From Mytilus galloprovincialis (Eukaryota > Mollusca > Bivalvia > Mytilida > Mytilidae): 64,000 nt of DNA. Shown piece after piece: positions 1 to 12,100 of this stretch. Location of the stretch: NCBI RefSeq assembly GCF_965363235.1, contig NC_134841.1:33323440-33387439 (forward strand), written 5' to 3'. Made by a program: the position numbers and the translations under genes. The notes beneath the pieces were generated by a model. That model saw only the letters and a list, made by a program, of their open reading frames with translations, was not told the origin of the DNA and searched no databases. Numbering within the stretch: the stretch's first letter is position 1; each line of letters opens with the position of its first letter.

Positions 1-816
1 ACAAAAATACCTACCGCAACTTTGCATTGGTGTAGAACAAATATCATTTACAAAATTAATGTAAAAAATCATTTGAAATTTACCGATAATTTGTGTCTTT
101 TACAAAACAAAACACGAGAAACGATTTTCTCGATTGGCAGTTTCCATATGCTGTATGAGTTAACTCACTCAACACAGAGATTTTCATTTAAAAAATTTAA
201 AAAACGAAGATTTGGCACAACATAGCATTATTCATTGTATATTTAAAGTATACTACTATACTTTAGCCATTCCTCTTTACATACAAAAGGCAGTAATTGT
301 GTTTTGTTAAATGCTAAAATAAATTAACGTGACTAACGAACCAATCAATAACTAAATAACCATTTATTTAAGTATGATGCACATGCTTAACCGTAAACAA
401 AACAACTAAACAAAAAATATAACGATTCACTGTCTTATTTATCATGTTTATTGTGAGCGTTTATACTTTATGTGACTTGGTTCCAAGAACTGGAAAGAAA
501 TTTTATTGATACTGAAAGTAAGTATTTTATTTATTTATTTATTCGTTTATTAGCCATGTATAATTATTTTTATTCAGATTTAAGTTTTTGATTGATACTC
601 GGTCCTAATGGTTGATTACACTAAAATGCATGGTAATTTATACAGTCATGTATGATGTTTTCAATTTCAGTTTGAAAAAGAAAAAAATCAAAAGATGAAC
701 GTCTAAATGACCAACCCCAAAATAAAAAAAAAACTTTATATAATGACCAGTCCTTTAAAAAGACGGTGAGTATATCATTCTTCTCGATCTGCTTCATTGT
801 TCATGTATATAGATAT
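1..816. other. AT-rich intergenic DNA, nothing recognised
   Basis: No ORF here has coding character; the 67-codon ORF near the start is low-complexity AT-rich sequence. No known repeat end was seen apart from short A/T runs and a (TTTA)n stretch near 530. Confidence 0.5.
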
Positions 817-1390
817 AAAAAGATTAGGTATGAGTGCCAATGAGCCAACTCTCCGTCCAAGTCACAATTTATAAAAGTAAACCATTACAGGTCAAAGTAC
901 GGTCTTCAACACGTAGCAGTGTCCCACGCCGAACAGCAAGCGATAAAGAGCCCCAGACAATTACTAGTATTAAACCATTCAAACGGGAAAACCAACGGTC
1001 TAGTAACCTACATAAACAACGAGAAACACTTATGAACCACATCAACAAACGACAACTACTGAACATCAGATTCCTGACTTAGGACAGGTCCAAACAATTG
1101 CAGTGTGTGTAAACGTTGTAATTGTACCAAACCTTCACGCTTATCTAAAACAATAGTCACTGAGTGTTACAACACAACATAGAAAGATACACTATAAAAC
1201 ATCAATTGAAATAGCTTAAATCAATCAAAATAAACCAAGTGAACATAAACTGACCGAATAAATTTGATCTATGATACATAGACAATAAAAGTGCATTGAC
1301 TTGACATATCAACGATATAAGGATGAGGCTTAAAAACGAAGAAATGCGAGGCTCTGCCGAGCTTTTTCTCCGTTTCGGGCCAAAACCATT
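817..1390 (+). repeat. Mussel interspersed repeat (GGTATGAGTGCCAATGAG family)
   Basis: The stretch begins near 'AAAAGATTAGGTATGAGTGCC', runs through 'CAAAGTACGGTCTTCAACAC' and 'GATTCCTGACTTAGGACAGG', and ends in 'CTCCGTTTCGGGCCAAAACC'. I recognise these phrases from many mussel loci, and related copies occur elsewhere in this window (4.3, 15.3, 17.9, 33.8 and 39.6 kb). The small ORFs on both strands inside it are chance ORFs of the repeat. The class is unresolved; it may be a non-autonomous retroelement. Confidence 0.7.
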
Positions 1391-1477
1391 TACATTAGTA
1401 TTATACAAAGATAAATGAAAATAATTTTGTTGTTAGGTATACGGTTTAAATGGAGAAAGGAAATATTTTTACGGTTA

Positions 1478-1594
1478 ACTACTGACCCCCTACGAACCAT
1501 AGAGATGAATTAAAGCCATAGGGGATTCGGCCTCCGGCCTCACCCCCTATGAATTTTACTTACCTTCTATGGATCCGTAGGGGGTCAGTTGCGA
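1478..1594. mobile_element. Foldback MITE, GACCCCCTACG palindrome
   Basis: The arms are ACTGACCCCCTACG on the left and CGTAGGGGGTCAGT on the right. A second inner inverted pair, CCATAGGGG and CCCCCTATG, flanks a GC-rich centre. The whole stretch could fold into one long hairpin. There is no coding capacity. Confidence 0.6.
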
Positions 1595-1599
1595 ACCAT

Positions 1600-2297
1600 A
1601 TAACTTGTTATATGGGTAGATTTTTTTTTTTAAGAATAAGGATTTTGCTGAAAAGAATAGCAGTCAGAGCTTTGTTGACAAAAAGAAATTTAAATCGGAA
1701 TCGTTATCCGTGCTATTTTTTTTTAGGTAAACAGGAATCGAAAATCCATGGTGACAATTATCAGAAGCTAGGGTGTATAAGTAAATGAGACCGCAATCCA
1801 ACGACAAATAAGTAGGCATTTAAAGGGTGACAAAGTACATTCTTCAAAATCTCTTTATATACTTGAATTAATTGAAATTTTAATTTGTAAGAATTGATTT
1901 CGAAACAGTTCAGTCTTCCGTCAATTTTCTTTTACGTTGTTATTTTTCTTCCATTAAATGATTTAGTTTGGATGACAGATCCATATAGAGTTATATGCAT
2001 ATGATCGGTATTGCACACAGATATTTTAATAGGAATTGGTTTTTTTTAGCAATTTTATCATACTTTATTGATATATTTGACATTTTTAAGAGAGATATAA
2101 AAAAAAATATTAATAACAGTACCTTCTGTACAATGTATTTACACAGCTAATATGATTATTCTGCTATTTGGTCTCGATCTGCATCAATTTAATGCAATCG
2201 TGACTGTTGTCAGTCTCATGCTACCCGTTTAAACCTATGTTAGCAATCATTTGTATTTGATTTTTCTTAAAACTTATCTATATTTCTTTGGACTTAT
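1600..2297. other. Intergenic DNA, nothing recognised
   Basis: AT-rich sequence with several homopolymer runs. The 79-codon ORF at 1549-1788 overlaps the foldback element and has no recognisable domain. Confidence 0.4.
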
Positions 2298-2460
2298 CAG
2301 TGGCGGATCCAGAAATTTTCATACATGTAAGTGGAGGCCCACTGACTGCCTAAGAGGGGGTCCGCTCCAGTCACGCTTCAGTGATTCTCTATATAAGCAA
2401 CCAATTTTTTTCCAAAAAAGGGGGGCCCGGGCCCCCTGCCCCCCTCCAAATCCGCCTCTG
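2298..2460. mobile_element. MITE with CAGTGGCGGATCC ends
   Basis: The left end CAGTGGCGGATCCAG pairs with the right end CCAAATCCGCCTCTG, giving imperfect terminal inverted repeats. The centre is a GGGGGGCCCGGGCCCCC palindrome. The bases immediately outside both ends read CTTAT, a likely 5-bp target duplication. Elements with these ends are widespread in bivalve genomes. There is no transposase. Confidence 0.65.
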
Positions 2461-2579
2461 CTTATAGCTTGAAATATAACAATACACATTTTGCTATTCT
2501 AGTAGTTGAAGTCATTTATATTATACTGTTGTAGGGAACATATGATTATCATACATAAACATTGGAAAACCTTACCATT

Positions 2580-2693
2580 ATTAGTTACATAGTTTTCTAG
2601 TGACTTAATACGTTATATATGGGGTCAGTTAATTCCATATGGGATGAGACCCCATATATACCGTATTACGTCACTAGCATATTATGTAACGAA
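2580..2693. mobile_element. Foldback MITE, TATATATGGGGTC family
   Basis: The left arm (TTAGTTACATAG ... TATATATGGGGTC) is the reverse complement, with a few mismatches, of the right arm (GACCCCATATATA ... TATGTAAC). A 20-base spacer separates the arms. A half copy of the same family lies at 35302-35370. Confidence 0.65.
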
Positions 2694-3106
2694 TTTAGCT
2701 TACCGACTATTTTAATATGTGGTTTTTAGACTAGTTACCTATAAAAGTGAGCAAGACATTAGTCTTCAATACCGTTTATAGCATTAAGAAACTACTTCCA
2801 TTGGTCATACACAAACAAATTCTAACAATAACAACTTGTTAGCTTTGAGTGTGTTATATTACTTTTTTTCAATATTTCATAATCAATTTCTTTGTTGGTT
2901 GAAACCTTTACAGTTTTTTTTTCTTTCTCAGTACTGTTTTGTTCTTATAAAGGGACGTAACACCACTACTAACCGTGTTTTGAAATAAGCCCTGCATACT
3001 TTTAACCTAATATGGAATATACATGGTCTCCACGTAGTTGCTTTTAACCAAATTTATTCCAAGAAATGCATAGGAGGAAAGATAAACAATAATATTCCTA
3101 TTGCAG

Positions 3107-6100
3107 ATGGGACACATTTTTTGTAAACCAGAGATCCAAACGCCGCAACAAGAAGAAAAAGAAGAATCTATTTTAGATTCAGAATTCATTAGGGCGCCTT
3201 CAAGTAGCTCATCTGATGATATGAACAAAACGTCAGATTTCGAGAGTTTCATTATCCCTTTTGAGAGTGACTCTGACGAGCTATTGGTAAGTATGAATTT
3301 CAAAAAAGTGTTATGGCAATTGTTACATTTTATCTTATAGTTCGTTTCTGTGTGTGTTGCATTGTCGTTTGTTTTTTGTTGCACATCAGTTTTTCTGTTG
3401 TTTCCATGTTTTCCTCTTAAAGTTGATGTGTTACACTCGGTTTTAGTTTGTAACCCGGATTTGTTTTCTTGCAATCGATTTATGACTTTTAGCGATATAC
3501 TACTGTTGCCTTTATTCATTCAAGTGAACGACAAAACTTGATAATTTGAAAAGGAAACAAGATAGAATCCTCAGCAGTGAACAAGTGGAAGTGTTTACAG
3601 CTTTCATTTCACTTAACCAGTAAAAAGATATTAACCAGAGTAACGCTACAAGATCGGTCAACCATTAAGTTTTACATGTTTTTAAAAAAAAAAATAAGAT
3701 AAAATATTTTAAAAGATAATATTGTTAGTGATCTTCTTCTAAACTAATATAATGAATGGAAGCGATTCACTCAAAATCACGAATGGAAGCGAATACAACT
3801 AAAATCACGAATGGAAGCGAATACAACTAAAATCACAAATGGAAGCGAATACAACTAAAATCACGAATGGAAGCGAATACAACTAAAATCACAAATGGAA
3901 GCGAATACAACTAAAATCACGAATGGAAGCGAATACAACTAAAATCACGAATGGAAGCGAATACAACTAAAATCACGAATGGAAGCGAATACAACTAAAA
4001 TCACGAATGGCAGGGATTAACTTAATTAATAATTATTATAAAATAAAATAAAACTGCCACGTGAATTTAGATTGCAGCTTTATGGAGGAAAAATAATAGA
4101 GTTATTTAAAAATTTATAATGAAAACGGAACGACTACAAACATGTTGCACTTTTTTTTCAAATTAGATACGACTTCATAAAAGAAGTATAGAAAAATAAT
4201 AAACACTGTAGGGTAACCTATAACACGAAATATTGCATATTCGGCTTTAAAATGTTTTTTTTATTAATACTTAGAGATGCTATGTGTTTTCATTAAGTAT
4301 AAAAAAAAAGAAAGAGGAGGTGTGGTATGAATGCCAACGAGACAACTATCCACCAAAGTTCAAATGTATTGAATGTTAGCAATTATAGCCAATCGTACTG
4401 CCTTTAACATGAGAAAAATCTGTACAATATGGTTGGCTATACAAGGTCCCGACATGTTATAACTATTTTAGTGTTTTGCAAAATTAAACTAGTAGATACA
4501 TAAATTGTAAATATTAACTTCTTTAATATGTGCAAGGCAAGCTCTTTCAGCATTATTGCAAAGAAATGATAAACTGTGAATACACGTGTAAAATCCTGTG
4601 AAATATTACAAATTAAGTTTAATTTACAAATGAACGGCAGTTTTATTCACATGTTGTCTTGGCAGTAGTATTTCAGGCTTGACATCAAGTCATGGCGACC
4701 CCTTATGTCAATTTTTTGGTATTATTGTTATCCATCAATATAAATAACCAATGCAAAAGTAACCTGTTATTAGTAAAATACTTCTGCTTTTACAATTAAT
4801 CATTTTCAGGCAAGACTTGATAACGGTCACAAGATAATGTATAATAGTCTACATCTGACATTCTGTGAAAAAAAAATTATTGGCAAGCGTAATTGAAATT
4901 GGAAAAAATCGCAAATTATCCCGTAAACAACTTATCAATGCATGTCCGGCCAATAAAAAGAGAACAAATATTTACGTTTTTAGGTGAAGATTCCAGCCAC
5001 AGAAAACGACTACCCAGATGCGAGACCAGTTAAAATTGAAAAAAAGTTAAAATTACCTGGTGGAATTAAAATGTTTGATAATTGGGATCCTGATACAACT
5101 AGTGACGATGCAATCAATGAGGAGGAACTATTACCAATTACTCAGGCAGACTTGGATAGCCATGCTAGAAAGGTTAGATCATTTTGTCTATTTCACTAAT
5201 TACTCAAGTGGAACTACAAAGGTCTATTAAGGTGAGATGCTTTTGTCTATTTTATCATATTCTCCGGCAGAACTTGATAGTCAGGCTAAGAAAATGAGGT
5301 GCTTTTTAGTATATTTAACCAATTACTCAGACAGAACTATATAACCATGCTTGAAAAGTTTTGCGCTTTTTGTCTATTTTATCAATTTGAATACTCAGAA
5401 CTAAATAGCAATGCTAGAAAAGTAGGTCTGTTTATTTCTAGTGTACACATTACTTAGTGAGAACTAAGTAGCCATGCTACTAGGAAGACTATGTGTTTTA
5501 TAACTGTTACCAATTATTCAGGCAGAACTAGGGAGCCATGCTAGATCGGTAATGTACTCTTATGTCGATATTTCCAATTATCGACCGAAACTAAATAGTT
5601 ATACTTGGAAAGTTAAGTGTTATAATTGTGTCTATTTTATCCAATATCTGAAATTTATTAACGTTTCAACTTATGTTTTACATATAAATTACTGGACTGT
5701 TTGTATATTGGAAGAATCTATTTAGTTTTTGTTGAAAATATTAAATGAAAAATATCTCTTTTAAGGCTCCGGCATCAGTATTGAATCAGTTTGAAGACCT
5801 TATTTCATATCTCGATAAGCCAGCCCGTGGTAAGGAATCCCGAGATGAAATAATGGTTCGAGCAATTTTAGTCTGGTTAAGTAATCAGGAAGTAGAAAAC
5901 TTCACATCTATGAAAGGAGATGACAACACACCAAAAGGATTTCTCAGTCTTCTTGGACATAAACGAAGCACATATCCTTCATTTTTCGCATTACTTTGCA
6001 GGTATTTATCGGCCATGTTGAGTTTATGTTACGTCAAAGATACCTTTACAAGTATTTATTTACTTCTTACCATTATATATTTGGTAGAAATTATAATTAT

Positions 6101-9100
6101 TGATTCACGATAGTGTATGAACCTGTCACATGATATACCTGGCGCTTTGAGCTAAGGCAAAAGTATGAACTGAAAATGAATGCATTAAAGAGAGGCAAAA
6201 AATACCTGGTGGATATTCAGACTCATAAGTTGAAAACATACTGATAATGCCATGGAAAAGAAACAAAAAACTAAATACAAACAACAGTGAGCAAAACACA
6301 ACATAGAAAACTAAAGAAACGACCCACACAAACCTCATCAAATACCGGGGGTGCTCTCGTGTGTTCCGGAAGGATGGGGAGATACAATATACTTGTTCCA
6401 CATGTGGCAACTGTAGTATTGCTAATGTAAGCAAAGGATAGAAATCATTATAAAAACTATGATATCCACATCTAGACATAGAAAATTTATATATAGATAA
6501 CTTCTATAACTGCAGACTTATTTCAGTATACAACAAGAATGTGGCCACAGTACACGGATGCCCCACTCGCACTATCATTTGTTATGTTCATTTGACCGTG
6601 AAATTGGGGTAAAAACTCTAATTTGGCATTAAAATTAGAAAGATCTTATCCTAGGGAACACGAGTTTCATGTTGATTGGACTTTAACTTCATAAAAACTG
6701 CCTTGACCAAAATCTTTAACCTGAAGCGGGACAGACGGACAGACGGATCAGAAAACATAATGCCCCTCTACTATCGTAGGTGGAGCATTAAAAGTTTGCA
6801 TGGATAAATTCCAGCGTCTTACATCAACGACATAGAAGGGGTAATGACTACATTTTGATTAACCAAACGAGATCCGATTTAAGCGTTTACACGGTGCGAT
6901 GTTTGACGAAACGACATCACGGGTAAAAAGTCAAAAAATGAAACAAAATTGAGAGCTTTTCTAACAATCTGTATCATGAAAAAATCTCAGCTATGAATAT
7001 TATATAATGATTTGGAAGCAAATATACTAATGGTTTATGCCATACACATTTTAGTTACTAGTAGTAAGTTTGATATGTACTTTTATGAAAGTATACGAAT
7101 ATTACACATGTATATTCCAAATAAAATTAACAAAAATTGTTGAAATATTTTCCATTCTAACTTCATTTGTTTTAAACATATTGTTTGTTTTTTTCTAACA
7201 TACATTTTTTAAAATTCATCGGTGTCAATATAAGATTTCAAAGTTAACAAGTTTTCAGACAGAGAATGTTCATGTTATTATGTTGTCTCTGATTTTAAAT
7301 ACAGTAAATTGTATTTTCCTGAATTGGTTAAATGTTTGGCGTTCTTTAAACTCAAAAGCTAAAAAGAATTTAACACACTTAGCCTAGACCAGTAATATTT
7401 CTTCATGAATTCCAATCTAAGTTCCTTATATTTCGAACACACTAAGATTAAACAGAACTTTTCTTCAATACACTGACGGCAAATTATACATAAACGACGT
7501 GATTACTCGATGCTTGGTAGCGCCCAGTTTCAAGTGCGAAAGTCTTATTTTAGACATACAAAATATGATTACAGTATTAAAAAAGTTATTTGGGAACATA
7601 CTTTTTTAGTTAAATCCTCTGCTTCACACAAAAAACATAAATAGTTCATGCAATGTTGACTGCAAATATCTAAGTGCATTTACAAATGCAATACGAAAAA
7701 GTAAGATAAAAGACAAAAACTTTTTCTCCAGATGCTATTTTGTAATTTGCCGATATGACTAAATTGAAGATTTGCTTACCTGTAGAAAAGCCGACATACA
7801 ATGTGTTCGGATTCATGGTGTCTGTAAGGCTGGAGATTACCAACCTGGAGACAGAAATGGTGAAGACCTGGCATGCTTCTGGAACGCTGTTTATTTGCGA
7901 GATTCATGGCATATAATTCATCCATTTTGGGTTTGTCGGTCAGTATTTGGAAAAAGGGCAGGTGGTTGGATAAGAATAGAGGAAAGTGGAAAATCCATTG
8001 GACAAAAACAAAAAGCTCATGAAGGAGTGCTTAGGAATGCATTTAAAGAATACTATATAATGCCAGATCCAAATCAATTTATTTACAGATGTCATCCTGA
8101 CGAATCAAATTGGCAATTAGTATCAAAGCCGATTTCAAGAGATAAGTTTTTTGATCAAGCATATCTTCTACCACCTTTTTGGGCATTAGGGTTAACACTA
8201 TTAAGTGAAAATTCATGCTCATTGAAAGCTGCCGGAAACGCTGTTACAATAACATTCCAAGGGCCCAAAGAAACAGCCAACGAACTAAATATGGACTATG
8301 ACTTTTTATTAAAAGAAGAAAGCGCAAAAGAGAAAGATAGAAATGAAATGTTGAAACCAGAAAATATGCCACGACTAGTAGCTAAAATACGAAATGGGTC
8401 CGAATGGAATTTTAATATACAATTTCCTGTAGAAGGAATATATAGAATAGTAATTTATGGAGCGCCTGAAAAACAACCATTGCTAAGACTTTGTGAATTT
8501 CAAATAAGATGTACTACCAGAACACAAAACTGTCGACTAACGCCCTTCAATCCCGGTATGTTAGGATTTGGACCAAGTCTAACAAGCGAACGAGCAGGAC
8601 TGCTTCTCCCATCTCACCGTAATGGTCTTGTAACAACAGACAAAAATAAACCAACCAATTTAAGTTTTCTCCTTGACAGTGAAATGTCAAAATCTATAGA
8701 AATAAGAACAGAATTGAGGGATTCAGATAATGAAGACCAGTCATCTTTAGTCGTAACAACAATTGAGAAAAAGGAACTTAAAATCACGACAACGCTTATT
8801 AAAGAAGGAGATTACGGTATCAAGATTCTAACCGGAAAACGTAGGAGTTTAAGTGATGAAAACATTACCATGCGTGTTGTTTGCAACTACTTCGTTACAA
8901 CATCGTATAAATTCTCACATGAGGTTAGTGAAAAGTAAAATCACAAAAATACTGAACTTAGAGGAAAATCAATTCGGAAAGTCCATAATCACATGGCAAA
9001 CGCATCAAAAACGAATGGACAAGAACTATCATATTCCTGACTTGGTACAGGCATTTTCAAATGTAGAAAATGGTGGATTAAACCTGGTTATAAATTATCC

Positions 9101-12100
9101 AGAAATCCAAACTCCGTTTTCGTATATGACTCAGAACAGATCAGGGCTGACGGTAGTTTGTTTTTCAATCATTTTATTGTAATAAAAACGAGGTAAAAAA
9201 TCCGGGATAGTTATATGCTTAAGTTTGACATAAACCGTGGCAAACTTAAAACAACAAAAAGATAAACAAATGACTATCGGTTTCCTCTTTCGAATCTGTT
9301 CTCATTTCGTATATCATGTATTTGTAACTTACTATAAGGTATTAGTTTTGCTCATTTTACAAACTAGTCTGGTTGTTTTTATACCCTTGTAATCAGTCGT
9401 ATTTTTAAGTTCTTGTTAATTAATTTATTAATGGTCAATTTCTTTTCCACAGCTATATGATTTTCAGATATACATTTGAAGTTGTATTTTCTTCGCGAGA
9501 TTTTTTTGATATTTTTAATTAGGTTTTATGTGGATTTTATAGAAAACAAACAAACGTCTTGCAAGGCACAATCTTCTAGCTTTTATTGAAAATGCTGGGA
9601 TAGCAGAAATTGGAAAAATTGAGGAAGGCATTCAAAGATGTAAGAAAGAGAAAATTCCGGAAACGGATTCAGACATTGAAAATGCAGAAAGAAAACTGCA
9701 AGTTCTACTCTTTAGGAAAGGTACGTGTATAAAACTTTCTTGCTCTAAATATCAACGTCCACTTACATGCATATGTATTTATTGTTAACAAAGCGCCAAA
9801 CATGTACAATCACGAGTTTACATGTAAAAAAATCACATTGTATCAATAGATAAATAACCAATTAATACCTCTCTGTAGATTGCCATTGTTTTTAGGTCGA
9901 GACTAGGTACATTCAAATAAAAGTGTTGAATCGATTTGAAGACAAAGAAAATCAGAGACACGTGCCTATACATTATGTCAAGCTCTTAATCGCCCTGTGT
10001 CTCAAGAATTGGGAATCTGTCTACCATTGATTTGCCATTAAACATTTTAAATGACAAAAAACATTTAGACCTCTGAGAAGATTGACAGAGTTCCTTAATA
10101 ATGGGACAACGTATGAACTTATGGCTTCCTTTAACTAGTTTTAGAGATCTCAACCCTTTGATCTCAGAGAATAACCTACAATAACTTACTTTTTGCATTG
10201 AGCAAAATGATGTTTGTTTCTGTTTTCCACTGGCAGTTGAACATATAATTTCGTCAACATGTTCTTGGAAACTACGCACAACTTCTAATTTGTTATCAGC
10301 TTGATGAGTTGTAACGTACATGAAAAGATTTGTTTTTCGGATTTTTGGTAGATGCCTACTTCCTGTTTGAAACGTAGTTAATGAAATTTCCCCCCGGAAA
10401 TATCTCCGATACTAATTATCATAATGTCATTGACTTCATATTTGGTCAGCAACTATTCAGTGATGAGTTCTAATAAATTCATACTTACTGTTTATTTAAC
10501 TGTTGATTTCGAATTCAGGTAGGGGTATTAAACTTAGCACAACACTACGTTCATTTTTTTTTTATATTTTCAATACCACGTTGTATAAAAATTATGTAGT
10601 TTGTACAATGTAGAATGTAATTATTTTTTTACTTAACGCATGTCTCCAATACTGTTTTTTTTTTTTAATTTTTTCAGATATCCATGATGCTTATATGAGA
10701 AGACATTTAATTACAACAGAGAAAACGATTGAAAGGTTGCACAAATCTCCATATGAAAGAATATTTACCGAAAGCATTAGACATTTGGAAGAATTCGCCT
10801 CACAACTAAAATCGTTGGAAGGGTTCACACAACAATTACCAGATATCCTCCATGCTGTTGGTGAATTTAACCATACACACGTAACCAATGAGCAGGTCGC
10901 GAATACTCTCTGTGCTTTGTCTGTACTTTTTGGTGACAAACAGAAAGAAATAGAGGTATTAAAATGTATAGGCAACATTTGCACTAATTTCTATAGCATT
11001 ATATTATGGTACCGATTTCTAAAAAAGATACAAAGGATGTAGTACATGTTCAATGTTGTCGAAGGACAGTCAAAAATAATACCAGAACTCTAAAATTTTA
11101 AACAACATGGATGAGCTGACAAGAATCCAGCTCATATCATGAACCACTTGCTATTGTTAGTATCATACTTAACTCAATTTTGTTAGATCATTTATTTCTC
11201 TCATAATACAAAAATTTTTGATAAAGTTTTAATTAGTTAAAAAGATACATATATCAAAACTAATTGAGTGCATGTGTGCTTATTATTACTCATTTGTAAA
11301 TCCTGATCCAGTCCTCCATAATCTTACGAAAGTTACCTTATAATAAAAAACGGCAGTCGATCACAAGCAGTTCAAATGACACCATTTGAAAAGAATATTA
11401 AAAAAAAATTTAGTATGTGTATATAAAATCTCTATTACTTCATATTACGACACAATTCACTTCAAATGTATCGGTTGCTCCAGCGAAACAGTTAGAATCA
11501 AGTTGATTCGATATTTTGATCCAAAACCATCATTTTAGTTTTACCTTTAATTTTTTCTCTTAAAATTATTGAAGTTCCCTTGAGTTTAAGTGTGCCAATT
11601 TAAAAAAAAAGGTACGTTAACCCTTTCATATGGGTCTTGGTCACGAGATTAATTATGATGATTATTAATGGCAGACTTTCACATGTACAATCCATTGACA
11701 AACATTGTAAATTACTTATGATTTGAATACACAGCAATTATAAAGACCTGTTCACCATAAACTCTTTAAAATCAAAATCAAAATCTTGCTTTAGAAACAA
11801 AAAAACAAAAGACATTATAAAAATTTACATAAAGTCTTTATTTTTTGGGCCAAATTTGATTTAAAAAAAAAAAGTCTACATATTCCTTGCCAAACTTTTC
11901 CCTTAAAAACTTTTTTTAATATCAAATCTGATTGAGTAATAGGGTCTATAACAGAAGAAAGAATGATACCAGGATACCAAAGGAACATTCAAACCCAGAA
12001 ATCGTTAAATAAACTTGAAATGGCATGTTTAACAACAAAAAAAAAAGACAATCAGACAAACAACACTACACATAACGTAAAATAGAAAAACTAAAGACTG

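Noticed and set aside
3007-3519. 170-codon antisense ORF
   Set aside because: It spans exon 1 of the KY-like gene in reverse and a dispersed repeat; exon 1 in the sense frame has splice signals and this does not.
3755-4015. CRISPR-like direct repeats of 28 bp
   Set aside because: No unique spacers lie between the repeats; it is a plain minisatellite in eukaryotic DNA.
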